A stretch of DNA of 35,030 nt from assembly GCF_002088275.1 (NCBI RefSeq), contig NZ_AQQS01000048.1:1-35030 (forward strand). The letters run 5' to 3'. The stretch comes from Aurantimonas sp. 22II-16-19i (GTDB taxonomy: Bacteria > Pseudomonadota > Alphaproteobacteria > Rhizobiales > Rhizobiaceae). Shown here piece after piece: positions 20,583 through 29,156 of this stretch; positions within the stretch are counted from its first letter, which is position 1, and each line of letters begins with the position of its first letter. Under the pieces are notes generated by a model. That model searched no databases. It saw nothing but the letters and a program-made list of their open reading frames with translations, and had not been told where the DNA came from. A program made the translations under genes and the position numbers.

Positions 20583-21620
20583 ATGGATGAACAGAAGCTC
20601 GCAGCGCTCCGCCAGCGATTTGCCGGCGACAACGAGCGCCGGATCTACGACGCCGGCTTTGCTGCCGTCGCCGACCGGCTGTTCGATCCGAGCGGCACCC
20701 GCGTCGCCCCTTATGCCGGCCTGCCGACGCTGCTCGACGTGCCCTACCGCGCCATCGACTGGACCGCGCCGGATTTCGGCGATCTGCAGGTGGCGATGAT
20801 CGGCGTGCCGATGGATCTCGGCGTCACCAATCGCAACGGCTCGCGCTTCGGGCCGCGGGCGCTGCGCACGATCGAGCGCGTCGGGCCGTACAACCACGTC
20901 CTGAAGACCATGCCGACCCATGAGATCGCCGTCGCCGACATCGGCGACGTGCCGTTCCGCTCGCGCTTCGATCTCGCCACCTCCCACGAGGACATCGAAC
21001 GGACGGCGGCGGCGATCGCCGCGGCCGGCGTCCTGCCGCTGTTCGTCGGCGGCGACCACTCGATCTCGCTGCCGATCCTGAAGGCGCTCGGCGCCGGCCG
21101 GCCGGTGGGGATGATCCACATCGACGCCCATTGCGACACGTCCGGCCCCTTCGACGGCTGCAAGTTCCACCATGGCGGACCGTTCCGCCAGGCCGTCCTC
21201 GACGGCGTCCTCGATCCCGAACGCACCATCCAGATCGGCATCCGCGGCTCCTCGGAGTATCTCTGGGAGTTTTCCGCGCAATCCGGCATGACCGTGATCC
21301 ACGCCGAGGCGATTGCCGATCTCGGCGTCGCGGACATCGTCCGCCGGGCAAGAGACGTCGTCGGCGACGGACCGGTCTACGTCTCCTTCGACATCGACAG
21401 CCTCGACCCCGCCTTCGCCCCCGGCACCGGCACGCCGGAGATCGGCGGCCTGACGACGCGGGAGGCCCAGGCGATCCTGCGTGGCCTCGCCGGCATCCGG
21501 ATGATCGGCGGCGACGTCGTCGAGGTGGCGCCGCAATACGACGCCACCACCAACACCGCCCATGCCGGCGCCCAGATGCTGTTCGAACTCCTCAGCCTCG
21601 CCCGCCTCGCCCTCCCCTGA
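20583..21620 (+). CDS. ureohydrolase, agmatinase/guanidino-hydrolase family
   Basis: This 345-residue metal hydrolase releases urea from a guanidino compound. The binuclear metal site is complete: VGGDH159SIS, MIHIDAHCDTSG and YVSFDIDSLDPAFAPGTG. The N-terminus has GVPMDLGVTNRNGSRFGP. The loop after the second motif (FDGCKFHHGGPFRQAV) is the long type found in many SpeB-annotated proteins whose substrate may be agmatine, guanidinobutyrate, guanidinopropionate or guanidine; sequence alone does not settle it. It lies 72 nt after the mutase and could share its transcript. No arginine decarboxylase or transporter is adjacent. Confidence 0.88.
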   Translation: MDEQKLAALRQRFAGDNERRIYDAGFAAVADRLFDPSGTRVAPYAGLPTLLDVPYRAIDWTAPDFGDLQVAMIGVPMDLGVTNRNGSRFGPRALRTIERVGPYNHVLKTMPTHEIAVADIGDVPFRSRFDLATSHEDIERTAAAIAAAGVLPLFVGGDHSISLPILKALGAGRPVGMIHIDAHCDTSGPFDGCKFHHGGPFRQAVLDGVLDPERTIQIGIRGSSEYLWEFSAQSGMTVIHAEAIADLGVADIVRRARDVVGDGPVYVSFDIDSLDPAFAPGTGTPEIGGLTTREAQAILRGLAGIRMIGGDVVEVAPQYDATTNTAHAGAQMLFELLSLARLALP

Positions 21621-21895
21621 CGGCTGCCGGCCGCCGCGCATGCCGAGCCCCGCATCGCAGCGATGCGACCGAGAGTTTTCGTGCAGCGAACACAGCGACG
21701 CATCTGGAGATTCTGCACGTCACGGCGTCTTTTGTCTTGTCAGACGGAGCGACGCTTTGCTAAGAGACCCACGCGCCGGAGAGGATGACCCTCGCTCCGG
21801 CGTTTCCGACTGCTTGCCCCCGTGGCTTGCCGGCCGGGTTCGGAACAGCTGGTCCGGTCACCTCGACCCGCAGCGCTGCTTCCCGACGCACCTTT

Positions 21896-21985
21896 GGAGA
21901 GGTGGCAGAGTGGTCGAATGCACCGCACTCGAAATGCGGCATACGGGCAACCGTATCGGGGGTTCGAATCCCCCCCTCTCCGCCA
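21896..21985 (+). tRNA. tRNA-Ser (CGA anticodon)
   Basis: The 90 nt form a class II tRNA with a long variable arm. The acceptor stem GGAGAGG/CCTCTCC is perfect, the anticodon loop CTCGAAA gives CGA (reads UCG), the T loop is TTCGAAT, and G plus an encoded CCA end it. A tyrosine recombinase gene starts 84 nt downstream, the usual layout when an integrative element has used the tRNA 3' end as its attachment site. The tRNA remains intact. Confidence 0.96.
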
Positions 21986-22006
21986 TGGTTTTTCCACTCT
22001 CCGCCA
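21976..22006 (+). repeat. repeated tRNA 3' end, candidate attachment-site scar
   Basis: The last ten tRNA bases, CTCTCCGCCA (21976-21985), recur at 21997-22006, 21 nt later. This may be part of an att site or a trace of an earlier insertion. A longer copy of the T-arm and acceptor end was not found elsewhere in the window, so the far attachment site probably lies outside it. Confidence 0.45.
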
Positions 22007-22068
22007 ATTGAAATCCCGCATTTTCCGGCATTTTTGCCTCCTGGCACGCCCCTTCGGGAGTGTTTCGG

Positions 22069-24009
22069 ATGGACAAGTCAGGGCGTGTATCGTGCGGGGT
22101 ATCGTCCCGTGTATCGCGGGAACGGCGGGAAAAGGCCAAGGGCGGACCGCCTGCTCGGCCGCGCGGTGCAGGGCCGTATCTCGTGCGGTCAGGAACGACT
22201 TACCTTTTTCAGATTAGGGTGCCGAAGGATCTCGGCGGCGGCCGGGGCTCGGCGCCGATCCGGATCAGCCTCGGTGCTTGCCCGGCTCGCGAGGCCCGGC
22301 GCATGGCGGACCTTCTCGCCGCCGAATCACGGCGGCGCTTCGACGAGATGAGGAACAGGCGATTGGCGGAGGAGGACGACAGGCCGGAAGACGAGGCGTT
22401 CGAGCCCGAATACATGTTCTCGGGTTCGACGCCCGGGGAAGTGTGGGCCGAGATGCGGGGCTGGATGAAGGCCCACACGTCGATCATCCGGCGGGATCCG
22501 CCGCCACCGACGCAGGCAGAGGAGCGGCGCTTCGAAGGCTGGCGCGGGCTCGTCGGGATTGCGCGGGAGGTCGCCAAGGGTGCGGACGGCAATCCGCTGA
22601 TCGTCGACAACGTCGAGGTCCTGAAGTCGACATATGTCAAAAAGCTGAGCGGCGCGGCCATTCCCGCCGCGGCATCCGCGCAGCCGGCCCGGGAACCGTA
22701 TGAGTTCCTGAAGCCCGAGGAGCCGGCGGCGGCGATGCCTCTGACGGACCAGCCGTCGCAGGACCCGGCAAGCCCCCGGGTCGCCTCAATGCCCGAACCC
22801 GGCAACGATGGCGCCGCCGAAGACCAGGAGCTCGACGAGCAGGGCCGCCCGATCCCGGCCTTCAAGCGCGACCGCCGCTTCGTCAAGCGCTCGGTCTCCC
22901 GCATGCCGATGTTCAGCGACGTCTCAGAGGAGTATCTGGCGGCCCGCGCCGGGGCTTCGGGCGAAACCAACAAGGATCTCAAGACGGCGCGCTTCCGGCG
23001 CGATCTCTTCATCGAGCTGATCGGCGATCATCCGGTCGACACCTACACGCCCGCCGACCTCCAGGCCTATATCAGCCTCCTGACCTTCTGGCCCGCCATG
23101 CAATCGCAGCGGCCGAAGGACGCGCCTGCCCGCGAGATCATCGAGGCGAATCGCGACCTGCATCTCCGGCCGTTATCACGCAACGCGCTGCAGCATGGCT
23201 ATGTGAGCATCGTGAAGACGATGATCGGCTACAGGAGCGCCACGCTCGGCTATGCTGATCCGTTTGCCAGGGCCAAGGTCTGGTGGCCGAAGACGGCGAC
23301 GCCCGCCGTCAGTGCCGAGCCGCTGAGTGCGGAGCGCATCTCGGCCGTCTTCCGGGTGGGCGCCGAGAGCGGCCTTCTCGACAACATCCTCCTGCCGCTG
23401 CTCGGCCATCTCACCGGCCGCCGGATCGGGCTCCTGATCCATCTGAAGGGCAACGACATCCGCGAGAAGTATCGTGGGGTTTATGTTGCGCAGACGTCGG
23501 GCATCACACTGATCGACGGGCGCTGGAGCCGTGTCCCCTACAAGACGGACGCCAGCACCACCTTCTTCGTGCTGCACGAGTTCCTGGCTGAGATCGGCTT
23601 CGTCGACTGGGCGATGGCACAGGGCGACGCCTTCCTGTTTCCGGAGCTGATGCGCCTTGCCGATCCGAGCAAGAGCGCCTCGTCCTACATGGGCCGGCTG
23701 TTTGCCCGCGCGGGGATCCCGAAGAGCCGCAAGGAGGTGTTCCACTCGCTGCGCGGCGGGCAGATCGAGGACATGCGCGACAGCAAGATCGATTCCCGCG
23801 ATCGCCGGCTGCAGGCGGGGCATGCCGTCGCCGTCGATGAACATGAGGGCTACGGCTTCAAGTCGATCACCGAGATCCGCGCGCGGGAACTCGCGAAGCT
23901 GCCGCTCAATCCCGAGATCGACTTCTCGGTGTTCCGGGGCCTCGACTTCGACCGGCTCGCCACGCGCAAGCGCAAGGCCGGGCGGCAGGTGCGGGACCAG
24001 CTCGAATGA
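22069..24009 (+). CDS. tyrosine recombinase (integrase) of a tRNA-Ser island
   Basis: This 646-residue recombinase should insert and excise the element through the tRNA-Ser 3' end. The N-terminus has a DUF6538-like segment (YLVRSGTTYLFQIRVPKDL, about residues 38-57). A long Glu/Pro-rich spacer follows (to about 280), then a SAM-like core-binding domain and the catalytic domain. The catalytic set is complete: R451 in HLTGRRIG, H559 and R562 in FHSLRGG, H585 in QAGHAV, and Y595 ten residues later. The ATG at 22069 follows GGGAG by about 8 nt. The spacer makes it longer than usual phage integrases. It reads away from the tRNA. Confidence 0.9.
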   Translation: MDKSGRVSCGVSSRVSRERREKAKGGPPARPRGAGPYLVRSGTTYLFQIRVPKDLGGGRGSAPIRISLGACPAREARRMADLLAAESRRRFDEMRNRRLAEEDDRPEDEAFEPEYMFSGSTPGEVWAEMRGWMKAHTSIIRRDPPPPTQAEERRFEGWRGLVGIAREVAKGADGNPLIVDNVEVLKSTYVKKLSGAAIPAAASAQPAREPYEFLKPEEPAAAMPLTDQPSQDPASPRVASMPEPGNDGAAEDQELDEQGRPIPAFKRDRRFVKRSVSRMPMFSDVSEEYLAARAGASGETNKDLKTARFRRDLFIELIGDHPVDTYTPADLQAYISLLTFWPAMQSQRPKDAPAREIIEANRDLHLRPLSRNALQHGYVSIVKTMIGYRSATLGYADPFARAKVWWPKTATPAVSAEPLSAERISAVFRVGAESGLLDNILLPLLGHLTGRRIGLLIHLKGNDIREKYRGVYVAQTSGITLIDGRWSRVPYKTDASTTFFVLHEFLAEIGFVDWAMAQGDAFLFPELMRLADPSKSASSYMGRLFARAGIPKSRKEVFHSLRGGQIEDMRDSKIDSRDRRLQAGHAVAVDEHEGYGFKSITEIRARELAKLPLNPEIDFSVFRGLDFDRLATRKRKAGRQVRDQLE

Positions 24010-24612
24010 GGACGGTCGTTGCGGGGTCGGTCGAGACACCGGCTCCCGTGCGTTGCGAGCGATCGGATGCGGCGCACTCTCCGGCGCTGCGCCCATTCGA
24101 AGTTCGGATGGATCGCCGGGCGGCCTGTCGGAGATGGTTTCTGCTTTGGCAACGTCGGACCGGCTCTCGAGATTTCCGATTCAAAGGCCAACGGCGTTTC
24201 ATGGAGTAATGGGAGCGTTTTAGCTTTTTGAGACCTACGGCGTTTGCGCGAGACCGTATCGTCAGGGTGGTTGCGCCTCCGGGTTGGGGTTCGGGTGCTT
24301 GGAAGGTCCCGCCAGCGATCCGGGGCTTCGGTCTGCAATGGAGAACGATCCGGTCGCGGCCGCCGACAGGCTGGAAGAGAGTGGCGGCGTGAGCCGTGGC
24401 TTCGTCTTCGGCAGCTTGTCGGCTCCACAATTGCTGGCCACCGATGTCAGGGGGGCGTAGGCCGCCGAAGTCCGGGCGCTGCATGCGCCTGCGTGGCGTC
24501 GGTCCTGCAAAGCCGCGGCCGCCATGCAAGGTGTCCCGCGCGGCCGATGGACTGGCGATCAGACGCCGCTGGCAACCCCTGCTGATGGGGCGCGCCCGCA
24601 GGCGGGCGCCAG
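24010..24612. other. non-coding stretch after the integrase
   Basis: No gene is supported: the open frames here are short, Arg/Cys/Trp-rich and lack ribosome-binding sites. Around 24120-24260 the sequence is AT-richer than its surroundings. No clear terminator hairpin with a T run was seen between the two convergent genes. Confidence 0.5.
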
Positions 24613-24966
24613 TCAACGGCCGGACCCGCCGTCCTGCTCTTCCTCGACCGCCTTGGCTCCGTCGGTCCTCGCCAGGTGCGGCTTACGCTGGAAAGTCCAG
24701 CCGTCTTCGTAGCTGTCGGTCAGCTCGTCGAAGCGGGCGGCCGCGGCGTTCCGGTCGAAGCCCTGGGCCACAAGGCGCTCGACGATGGTCGCCCGCAGCT
24801 TCGTCAGGTACTGCGGCTCCTTGGTCAGCGCCCGGGTGATCGCCCAGTGCAGCGCGACCCGGGCGACGTCGTCGCGCGATGGCTTGCGCTTCGCCTTCTG
24901 CTCGACGCGGTAGGCCCGCTGATAGGCAGCTTGGGTTTCGTTTCGGTCAGTTCGAGATCGGGGCAT
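24613..24966 (-). CDS. small conserved-looking hypothetical protein
   Basis: I do not recognise this 117-residue basic protein. It begins MPRSRTDRNETQAAYQRAYR and has a helical middle (DDVARVALHWAITRALTKEP). A second helical stretch resembles a small DNA- or protein-binding bundle (TIVERLVAQGFDRNAAAARF). GGAG stands 5-6 nt before the ATG at 24966. It lies 59 nt downstream of the DUF3102-like gene on the same strand, so the two are probably one operon. Confidence 0.75.
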   Translation of the reverse strand: MPRSRTDRNETQAAYQRAYRVEQKAKRKPSRDDVARVALHWAITRALTKEPQYLTKLRATIVERLVAQGFDRNAAAARFDELTDSYEDGWTFQRKPHLARTDGAKAVEEEQDGGSGR

Positions 24967-25025
24967 GGGGGTCTCCGGTCAATGGGGCTTCCGGCCCCGC
25001 CGCGGTGGCGGGACCGGAACGGACG

Positions 25026-26234
25026 TCAGGCGGCGCTGCCGAGGACCGGCGTGGCGACTGACGCCGCAACCGGATCGGAGAACTCGTCGGCGTCCGGCTG
25101 CGTGCCGTCGACCTCACCGGCGTCGGCGTCCCTGCGCCGGATTGCCCGACCCTCAGGCCCGGCCTCTGCAGCGGCATCGGTGGCAGGCGCCTCGTCGGTC
25201 TCCGCATCCTCGTCCGGATCGGCGTCGATGTCGGCTCCAGCCGCCGCGCTGACCGCGGCTGCGGACGGTTTGCCGTCCTCGCCCTCGAGGGCGAAGGCGA
25301 CCAATGGCAGCACCTCGTCGGTCAGCCACGGCGTCAGTTCGCCGTTCCTCGGCAGGGATTCAGCGCCTCCGGCCAGGGTGCCGAGCATTGACAGGACGTC
25401 CTGCCAGCGCGTCTCCGGCAGCCGGACGTGGCGCAGGTTCTGGGATCCGGCGAGCGAGTCTACCTCGATGTCGAGGATGAGCTCGATCAGCTCACGCTCG
25501 GCAAGGCGCGCCGTCGCCATGACGGCGTCGGCGAGCTTGCCCTTGAGGACCCTCTTGCCGCGGCTGGCCGGCTCAAGCGCCGCCTCGACCTCCCTGCCGA
25601 TCACGGCGAGCGCCGCCCGGACGCTCTTGATCTGTCGCGCTTGCTTGCTGGCAGCGAGCCCCTTCAGCCCCTTCAAGCCGCCCCGGTCGCCGGGCGCCGC
25701 GGCAGCCTCGTCACCACCGTCCTCACCATCCCCGGCCACGCCATCGACCAGCGCCCTGACCTCGCGCACCTTCAACCGCTCCCCCCGTTCGAAGGAGGCG
25801 ACGACGGCGTCGACGACTGAGCGGTCGGCCGCGACGAGGTGGTAGAGCACCGTCGGCTTGATCTCGTGGCGCACGCAGGCCGCGCGCACGTGGCCGAGGT
25901 GGCGGTGCACGTTTCGGATGGTGCGGGCGTGGCGGTCGGTCATGTCGAAGCGGGTCTTCACCCACTGCGTGAAGGTCTCGTCCTTCAGGATGGCCGCGGC
26001 GGTGTCGAGGTGCTCGCCGAGGGTGAAGATCTGGTCGGTGCCAGCGCGGCCGAGCGCCCGGATCTCGGCCTCGAGCGTCTCGATGCGCTGGCGCGCCGCC
26101 GCGTCGAGGCTGTCGATCGCCTCCTCGACGCCCGGGACAGGCGCACGCTTGCCCGCGCCCTTCACACGCGCGGTCTCCTTTGTCCTGTCGATGCCACTTC
26201 CCGTCGGTGCGGGGTCATTCACGTTCACTGCCAT
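25026..26234 (-). CDS. DUF3102-like helix-turn-helix protein
   Basis: This 402-residue protein has a coiled-coil-like segment (about residues 42-62). A DUF3102-like unit follows (about 68-145: FTLGEHLDTAAAILKDETFT, then QWVKTRFDMTDRHARTIRNV) with a helix-turn-helix at about 90-114, and after it KPTVLYHLVAA. Residues 170-185 are Gly/Asp-rich. A second helical domain (about 195-300) precedes a disordered acidic Ala/Asp-rich tail. Similar proteins occur on plasmids and islands and may bind DNA in the manner of partition or antirestriction-linked proteins; the function is open. GAGAGG precedes the ATG. A -10-like TAGAAT and a perfect palindrome lie upstream. Confidence 0.7.
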   Translation of the reverse strand: MAVNVNDPAPTGSGIDRTKETARVKGAGKRAPVPGVEEAIDSLDAAARQRIETLEAEIRALGRAGTDQIFTLGEHLDTAAAILKDETFTQWVKTRFDMTDRHARTIRNVHRHLGHVRAACVRHEIKPTVLYHLVAADRSVVDAVVASFERGERLKVREVRALVDGVAGDGEDGGDEAAAAPGDRGGLKGLKGLAASKQARQIKSVRAALAVIGREVEAALEPASRGKRVLKGKLADAVMATARLAERELIELILDIEVDSLAGSQNLRHVRLPETRWQDVLSMLGTLAGGAESLPRNGELTPWLTDEVLPLVAFALEGEDGKPSAAAVSAAAGADIDADPDEDAETDEAPATDAAAEAGPEGRAIRRRDADAGEVDGTQPDADEFSDPVAASVATPVLGSAA

Positions 26235-26271
26235 CTCGGCGTGCCTCTCTGTTCCAATGTCCGATCTGCCT

Positions 26272-26296
26272 CCCGCAGACGCGCCGCGTCTGCGGG
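26272..26296. promoter_or_regulatory. perfect 25-nt palindrome upstream of the DUF3102-like gene
   Basis: The arms CCCGCAGACGCG and CGCGTCTGCGGG are exact complements around one central base. It begins 38 nt before the leftward start codon and lies just downstream of a TAGAAT -10-like hexamer (26310-26315, complement). It would therefore sit at the start of the transcript, as an operator for the encoded DNA-binding protein or as a leader hairpin. No T run follows on either strand, so it is not a terminator. Confidence 0.7.
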
Positions 26297-26406
26297 AAAC
26301 ATTGAAGCCATTCTACCTCGGACGAAGAAGCACGTCGAACCACCACGCAGATCAATCTAAAGTAACATCTGTCACAGTGCTTCATAATGACTTTCTATGC
26401 GAGCAC

Positions 26407-26415
26407 TTATCCACA
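26407..26415 (+). promoter_or_regulatory. consensus DnaA box
   Basis: TTATCCACA matches the strict DnaA-box consensus in all nine bases. It lies in an AT-rich patch (about 26300-26480) within otherwise GC-rich DNA, next to a DNA-binding protein gene. One box alone does not make an origin, and no replication initiator gene is in the window. Confidence 0.45.
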
Positions 26416-26746
26416 GAAAAAGGACTTTATTAACGCTGCATAAGCTCCATGACCGTCCAGAATAAAGATTCTAAACCTGGCGTTACTTCCTCGTTCAAGA
26501 GATCGCTCCTCCCGGCTAGGCTTGAAGAAGATGGCGGTTTCGGCAGGGGCTGCGCCGCGGACCGGCCGCCAAAGATCTCGTTCATGCCGTCCCGGACGAT
26601 GAAGTAGATGCCCGGCCGAGGCGTCGGGTGACGATCTGTCACCGCGCTCCCCGGGTCCGGTGCTGACCGGCTCACGGCGGCGTCGGTTCAACGCTGTTTG
26701 CCGCCGCAACGCCGACCCTGAGCATGGCAACGCCGTCATGCGGCTT

Positions 26747-27009
26747 TGAATCGTCAGGCTCGGGTTTCGACACGGCTTCCTCGAGGACTGAATCGCCGAT
26801 CTCTGGTTCTGCAACGAGGATCCGCAACTTGTCTCGATGCAGCCTGACGCGTTTCGAGTGACCGGCGCTTCATCTTGGGTAAACGGCCACGGCGACGACG
26901 ATCAGCGGCCGCGCTGAATCGGATATCCTGAACTTCGCAACGAAGATGTCCGGCCTTGAATCGCCCACTCGTCTGATTGAATCGGATTTGCGCAACTTGT
27001 CCCGAAGCA
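26747..27009. repeat. degenerate repeats in the 1.5-kb gap
   Basis: TGAATCG occurs at 26747, 26789, 26915, 26957 and 26978. Two longer near-copies are CGCAACTTGTCTCGATGCA (26823-26841) and CGCAACTTGTCCCGAAGCA (26991-27009). GCAACGAGGATCCG near 26811 resembles GCAACGAAGATGTCCG near 26937. The spacing is uneven, so these may be iteron-like sites or the remains of a decayed duplicated sequence. Confidence 0.5.
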
Positions 27010-27724
27010 TCCCGATCCGCGCGCGATGTGAACCGGCTTGCGGGCACGTTCATCGAAAGCTTGGCCAGACGAGGCATCGGCGCGCTGCGAGAACGGCAGG
27101 CGCCCCGACTGCAATGGCCCCGGTCAGCGCCCGCCCGCCCCCTGATGGACTGACCGGAGCCGCTGCCGATCGCGCCATGGCGCGTCGGGCGGAACGTCGT
27201 TGCGATCGCTTCGCGTTAACCATGCGATCGCGTTGCTCGTTCAGGCGCCTTGCGATCGATGGTTGCGGGCGTCAGGTTGAGCGGCATTCCGGAACAGCCG
27301 GAACAGTAACGGCCCCCGCGGGTGTTGACGCACCCGGCGGAGGCCTGACCCGCAACCTGATATAGAGGTCTTGGGCTATGACGAGCCATAACGTCTTCAT
27401 CGATTCGAGAACAGGTCTCCTGACCGTCGGATGCTCCGCGCCGCCGAACGGCCCTGGCGCTGGCATAGGCCACCGCGAGATGCGCGCCGCCTGAGGCCCG
27501 CGAGCCTCCATCCGACTTCCAATCAACTCCGAGACGATCGGACACGGCCGCGACGGCGCATGTGGGGCTTCCTGCATCCGCTCCGATGACCGGCGTCTGC
27601 CGGGCTTGCTGGCCTGCCGCCTGACAGTGGGTGCGCTCCGCACCTGTTGGGGGATGCATCCGGCTGCCCGCGCCGCCGCCGTGCCCCGTGCCGTGCTGCG
27701 ATCGTCTCGAACCGGAGACCTGCC

Positions 27725-28684
27725 TTGAACCACTTTCCCCACCTTGCGGCGCATGCCGACGAGAAGACCACCCGCGACCGGCGCCCCCGGCTCATGCCCC
27801 TCGAGGCCGAGCGCGATCTCGCGCCGTTGATCGACGGAACGATTGCCGACGTCACCGCCAGCGTGCCCGCGCCGGACGCCGTCCTCGGCGACTATGTCGG
27901 GCTCGCCTCGCTCATCCGCTCGCTCTCCTTCCACGAGGGCAAGCTTCTCGAGCGGGCGATGATCGCGCTCGGCCAGCGCAACGCCGACCTCGTGATCCTC
28001 TCTCAGAGCCTGCGCCTGCCCGTGACGCCCGCGGCGCTGGAGGCGATCGCCCGGAATCGATCCGGTCGGCTGAAGGGGCTTGCCTTCGACGCCGAGGCGC
28101 GGACGCGGATGAGCTACACGCCGGATCTGATCGTCGTGAACCGCGCCCGCCACACCGCCACCGTCATCGACATGAAGCGGTCGGTCGCCTCCTATCTCGA
28201 CACCAACCGGCTCGAGGATTTGAAGCGGCGGATGCTGGCCGTCTCGCTGATCCTGCCCGACTGGCTCTACCGGGAGCACCAGCGGCTGATGGTCGACGAG
28301 GTGGGCATCGCCATCGTCGACGGGGCGAGCGCGCCGAGCGATCATGACGCCGGGATCTGGGCGCTGGACGAGATCGACGACCTCCTGGAGATCGACGGCG
28401 CCGCCGCCGCCATGCAGGCGATGCGGATCAGCTTCGGCGAGCGCATGCGGGAGTTGCTGAAGGCCGAGGCCGAGCGCGTGGTGAGAAGCTATGGCCACGA
28501 GGACGAGGCCACTTCCGCAAGGCGGGCCTCACGAGCCTGCTCCACCAGCCGAGGCAATGGCGGCCCGCGCGATGGCGATCAGGGCGACTGCGTGGAAGGG
28601 CCCGGAGCGGAAATGATTTCCGCGATGCCGCCCTCGGCCCGGATGATCCGCGTCGGCGTCGCACGGCCGAGGGCTGCCGCCTGA
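27725..28684 (+). CDS. unknown protein with a PD-(D/E)XK nuclease signature
   Basis: I do not recognise this 319-residue protein as a named family, but it has a restriction-endonuclease-like signature. The pieces are a helical N-terminus (residues 25-110), then P133-D134-L-I-V-V-N, a turn, and a strand T-V-I-D149-M-K151-R. That is PD-X14-DXK in a strand-turn-strand setting, followed by SYLDTNRLEDLKRRMLAVSL and LMVDEVGIAIVDG. Such a site would bind Mg2+ and cut DNA or RNA. The TTG at 27725 was chosen because GGAGA lies about 8 nt upstream and the next residues (MNHFPHLAAH) lead into the domain; the start is uncertain. The last 60 residues are of biased composition. Confidence 0.68.
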   Translation: MNHFPHLAAHADEKTTRDRRPRLMPLEAERDLAPLIDGTIADVTASVPAPDAVLGDYVGLASLIRSLSFHEGKLLERAMIALGQRNADLVILSQSLRLPVTPAALEAIARNRSGRLKGLAFDAEARTRMSYTPDLIVVNRARHTATVIDMKRSVASYLDTNRLEDLKRRMLAVSLILPDWLYREHQRLMVDEVGIAIVDGASAPSDHDAGIWALDEIDDLLEIDGAAAAMQAMRISFGERMRELLKAEAERVVRSYGHEDEATSARRASRACSTSRGNGGPRDGDQGDCVEGPGAEMISAMPPSARMIRVGVARPRAAA

Positions 28685-28784
28685 CCGCTGCCTGACGCCG
28701 GGCGCCCAAGAGGCGCGCTGGGCTCCTTCCACCCGTCGATCTGTTTTGCCGCCGTTGGCTTCGCCTTCGGTGAACGAGAAAGCC

Positions 28785-29156
28785 ATGTCCATGAACACCC
28801 TTCAGCCATCGATCCACAATGAGCGACGCGTCCCCACAGCCAGCACCGACCCGGCCAGCCCCGGCTCAACAGGCCTGGCGCTGGCCGACCTCGATCCGAT
28901 TGACGCCGCGACCGGCACGGCAGCTCCATCCGCTGCGCCGGACGGCGATCCCGCCGTCATCGTCGGTCTGGCCCTGCGGCACGCTCGCATGCGTCACCCC
29001 GAAGCGGTGCTTCCCACGCCGATCACCGACCGGCTCCAGCGCCTGGCCGCCCTGGGCGATCCGACCTGCCGCCTTGTCGCGGATTGGATGGAGCAGCGTC
29101 ACGCCGCGTCCTCGGCGACGCGCGTCACCATCACCCGCAGAGGAGAGATCCGATGA
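28785..29156 (+). CDS. small unknown protein of the nuclease-like/AAA+/M41 cluster
   Basis: I do not recognise this 123-residue protein. The N-terminal half is disordered (Ser/Ala/Pro/Thr-rich). The C-terminal half is helical: VIVGLALRHARMRHPEAVLP, then ITDRLQRLAALGDPTCRLVA, then DWMEQRHA. The ATG at 28785 has GAGAAA just upstream; another ATG lies two codons on. Its stop overlaps the start of the AAA+ gene (ATGA), so it is translationally coupled to it and probably works with it, for instance as an adaptor (inference). Confidence 0.7.
   Translation: MSMNTLQPSIHNERRVPTASTDPASPGSTGLALADLDPIDAATGTAAPSAAPDGDPAVIVGLALRHARMRHPEAVLPTPITDRLQRLAALGDPTCRLVADWMEQRHAASSATRVTITRRGEIR

Larger units (their letters stand above)
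26235..27724. other. 1.5-kb divergent gap without a supported gene
   Basis: The gap separates the leftward DUF3102-like operon from the rightward nuclease-like operon. It holds the palindrome, AT-rich patch, DnaA box and degenerate repeats listed separately. GCGATCG is frequent at 27160-27260, and a CCGGAACAG doublet lies near 27290. An 81-residue leftward frame (26430-26675) has a somewhat protein-like end (NEEVTPGLESLFWTVMELMQ) and might be a small gene, but it has no recognisable family. Confidence 0.5.

Noticed and set aside
24244-24585. 113-codon rightward open frame
   Set aside because: Arg/Cys/Trp-rich, no ribosome-binding site and no family resemblance.
26430-26675. 81-codon leftward open frame in the repeat-rich gap
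   Set aside because: Its C-terminal part looks somewhat protein-like, but no family, weak start context and high Ser/Pro content leave it unsupported.
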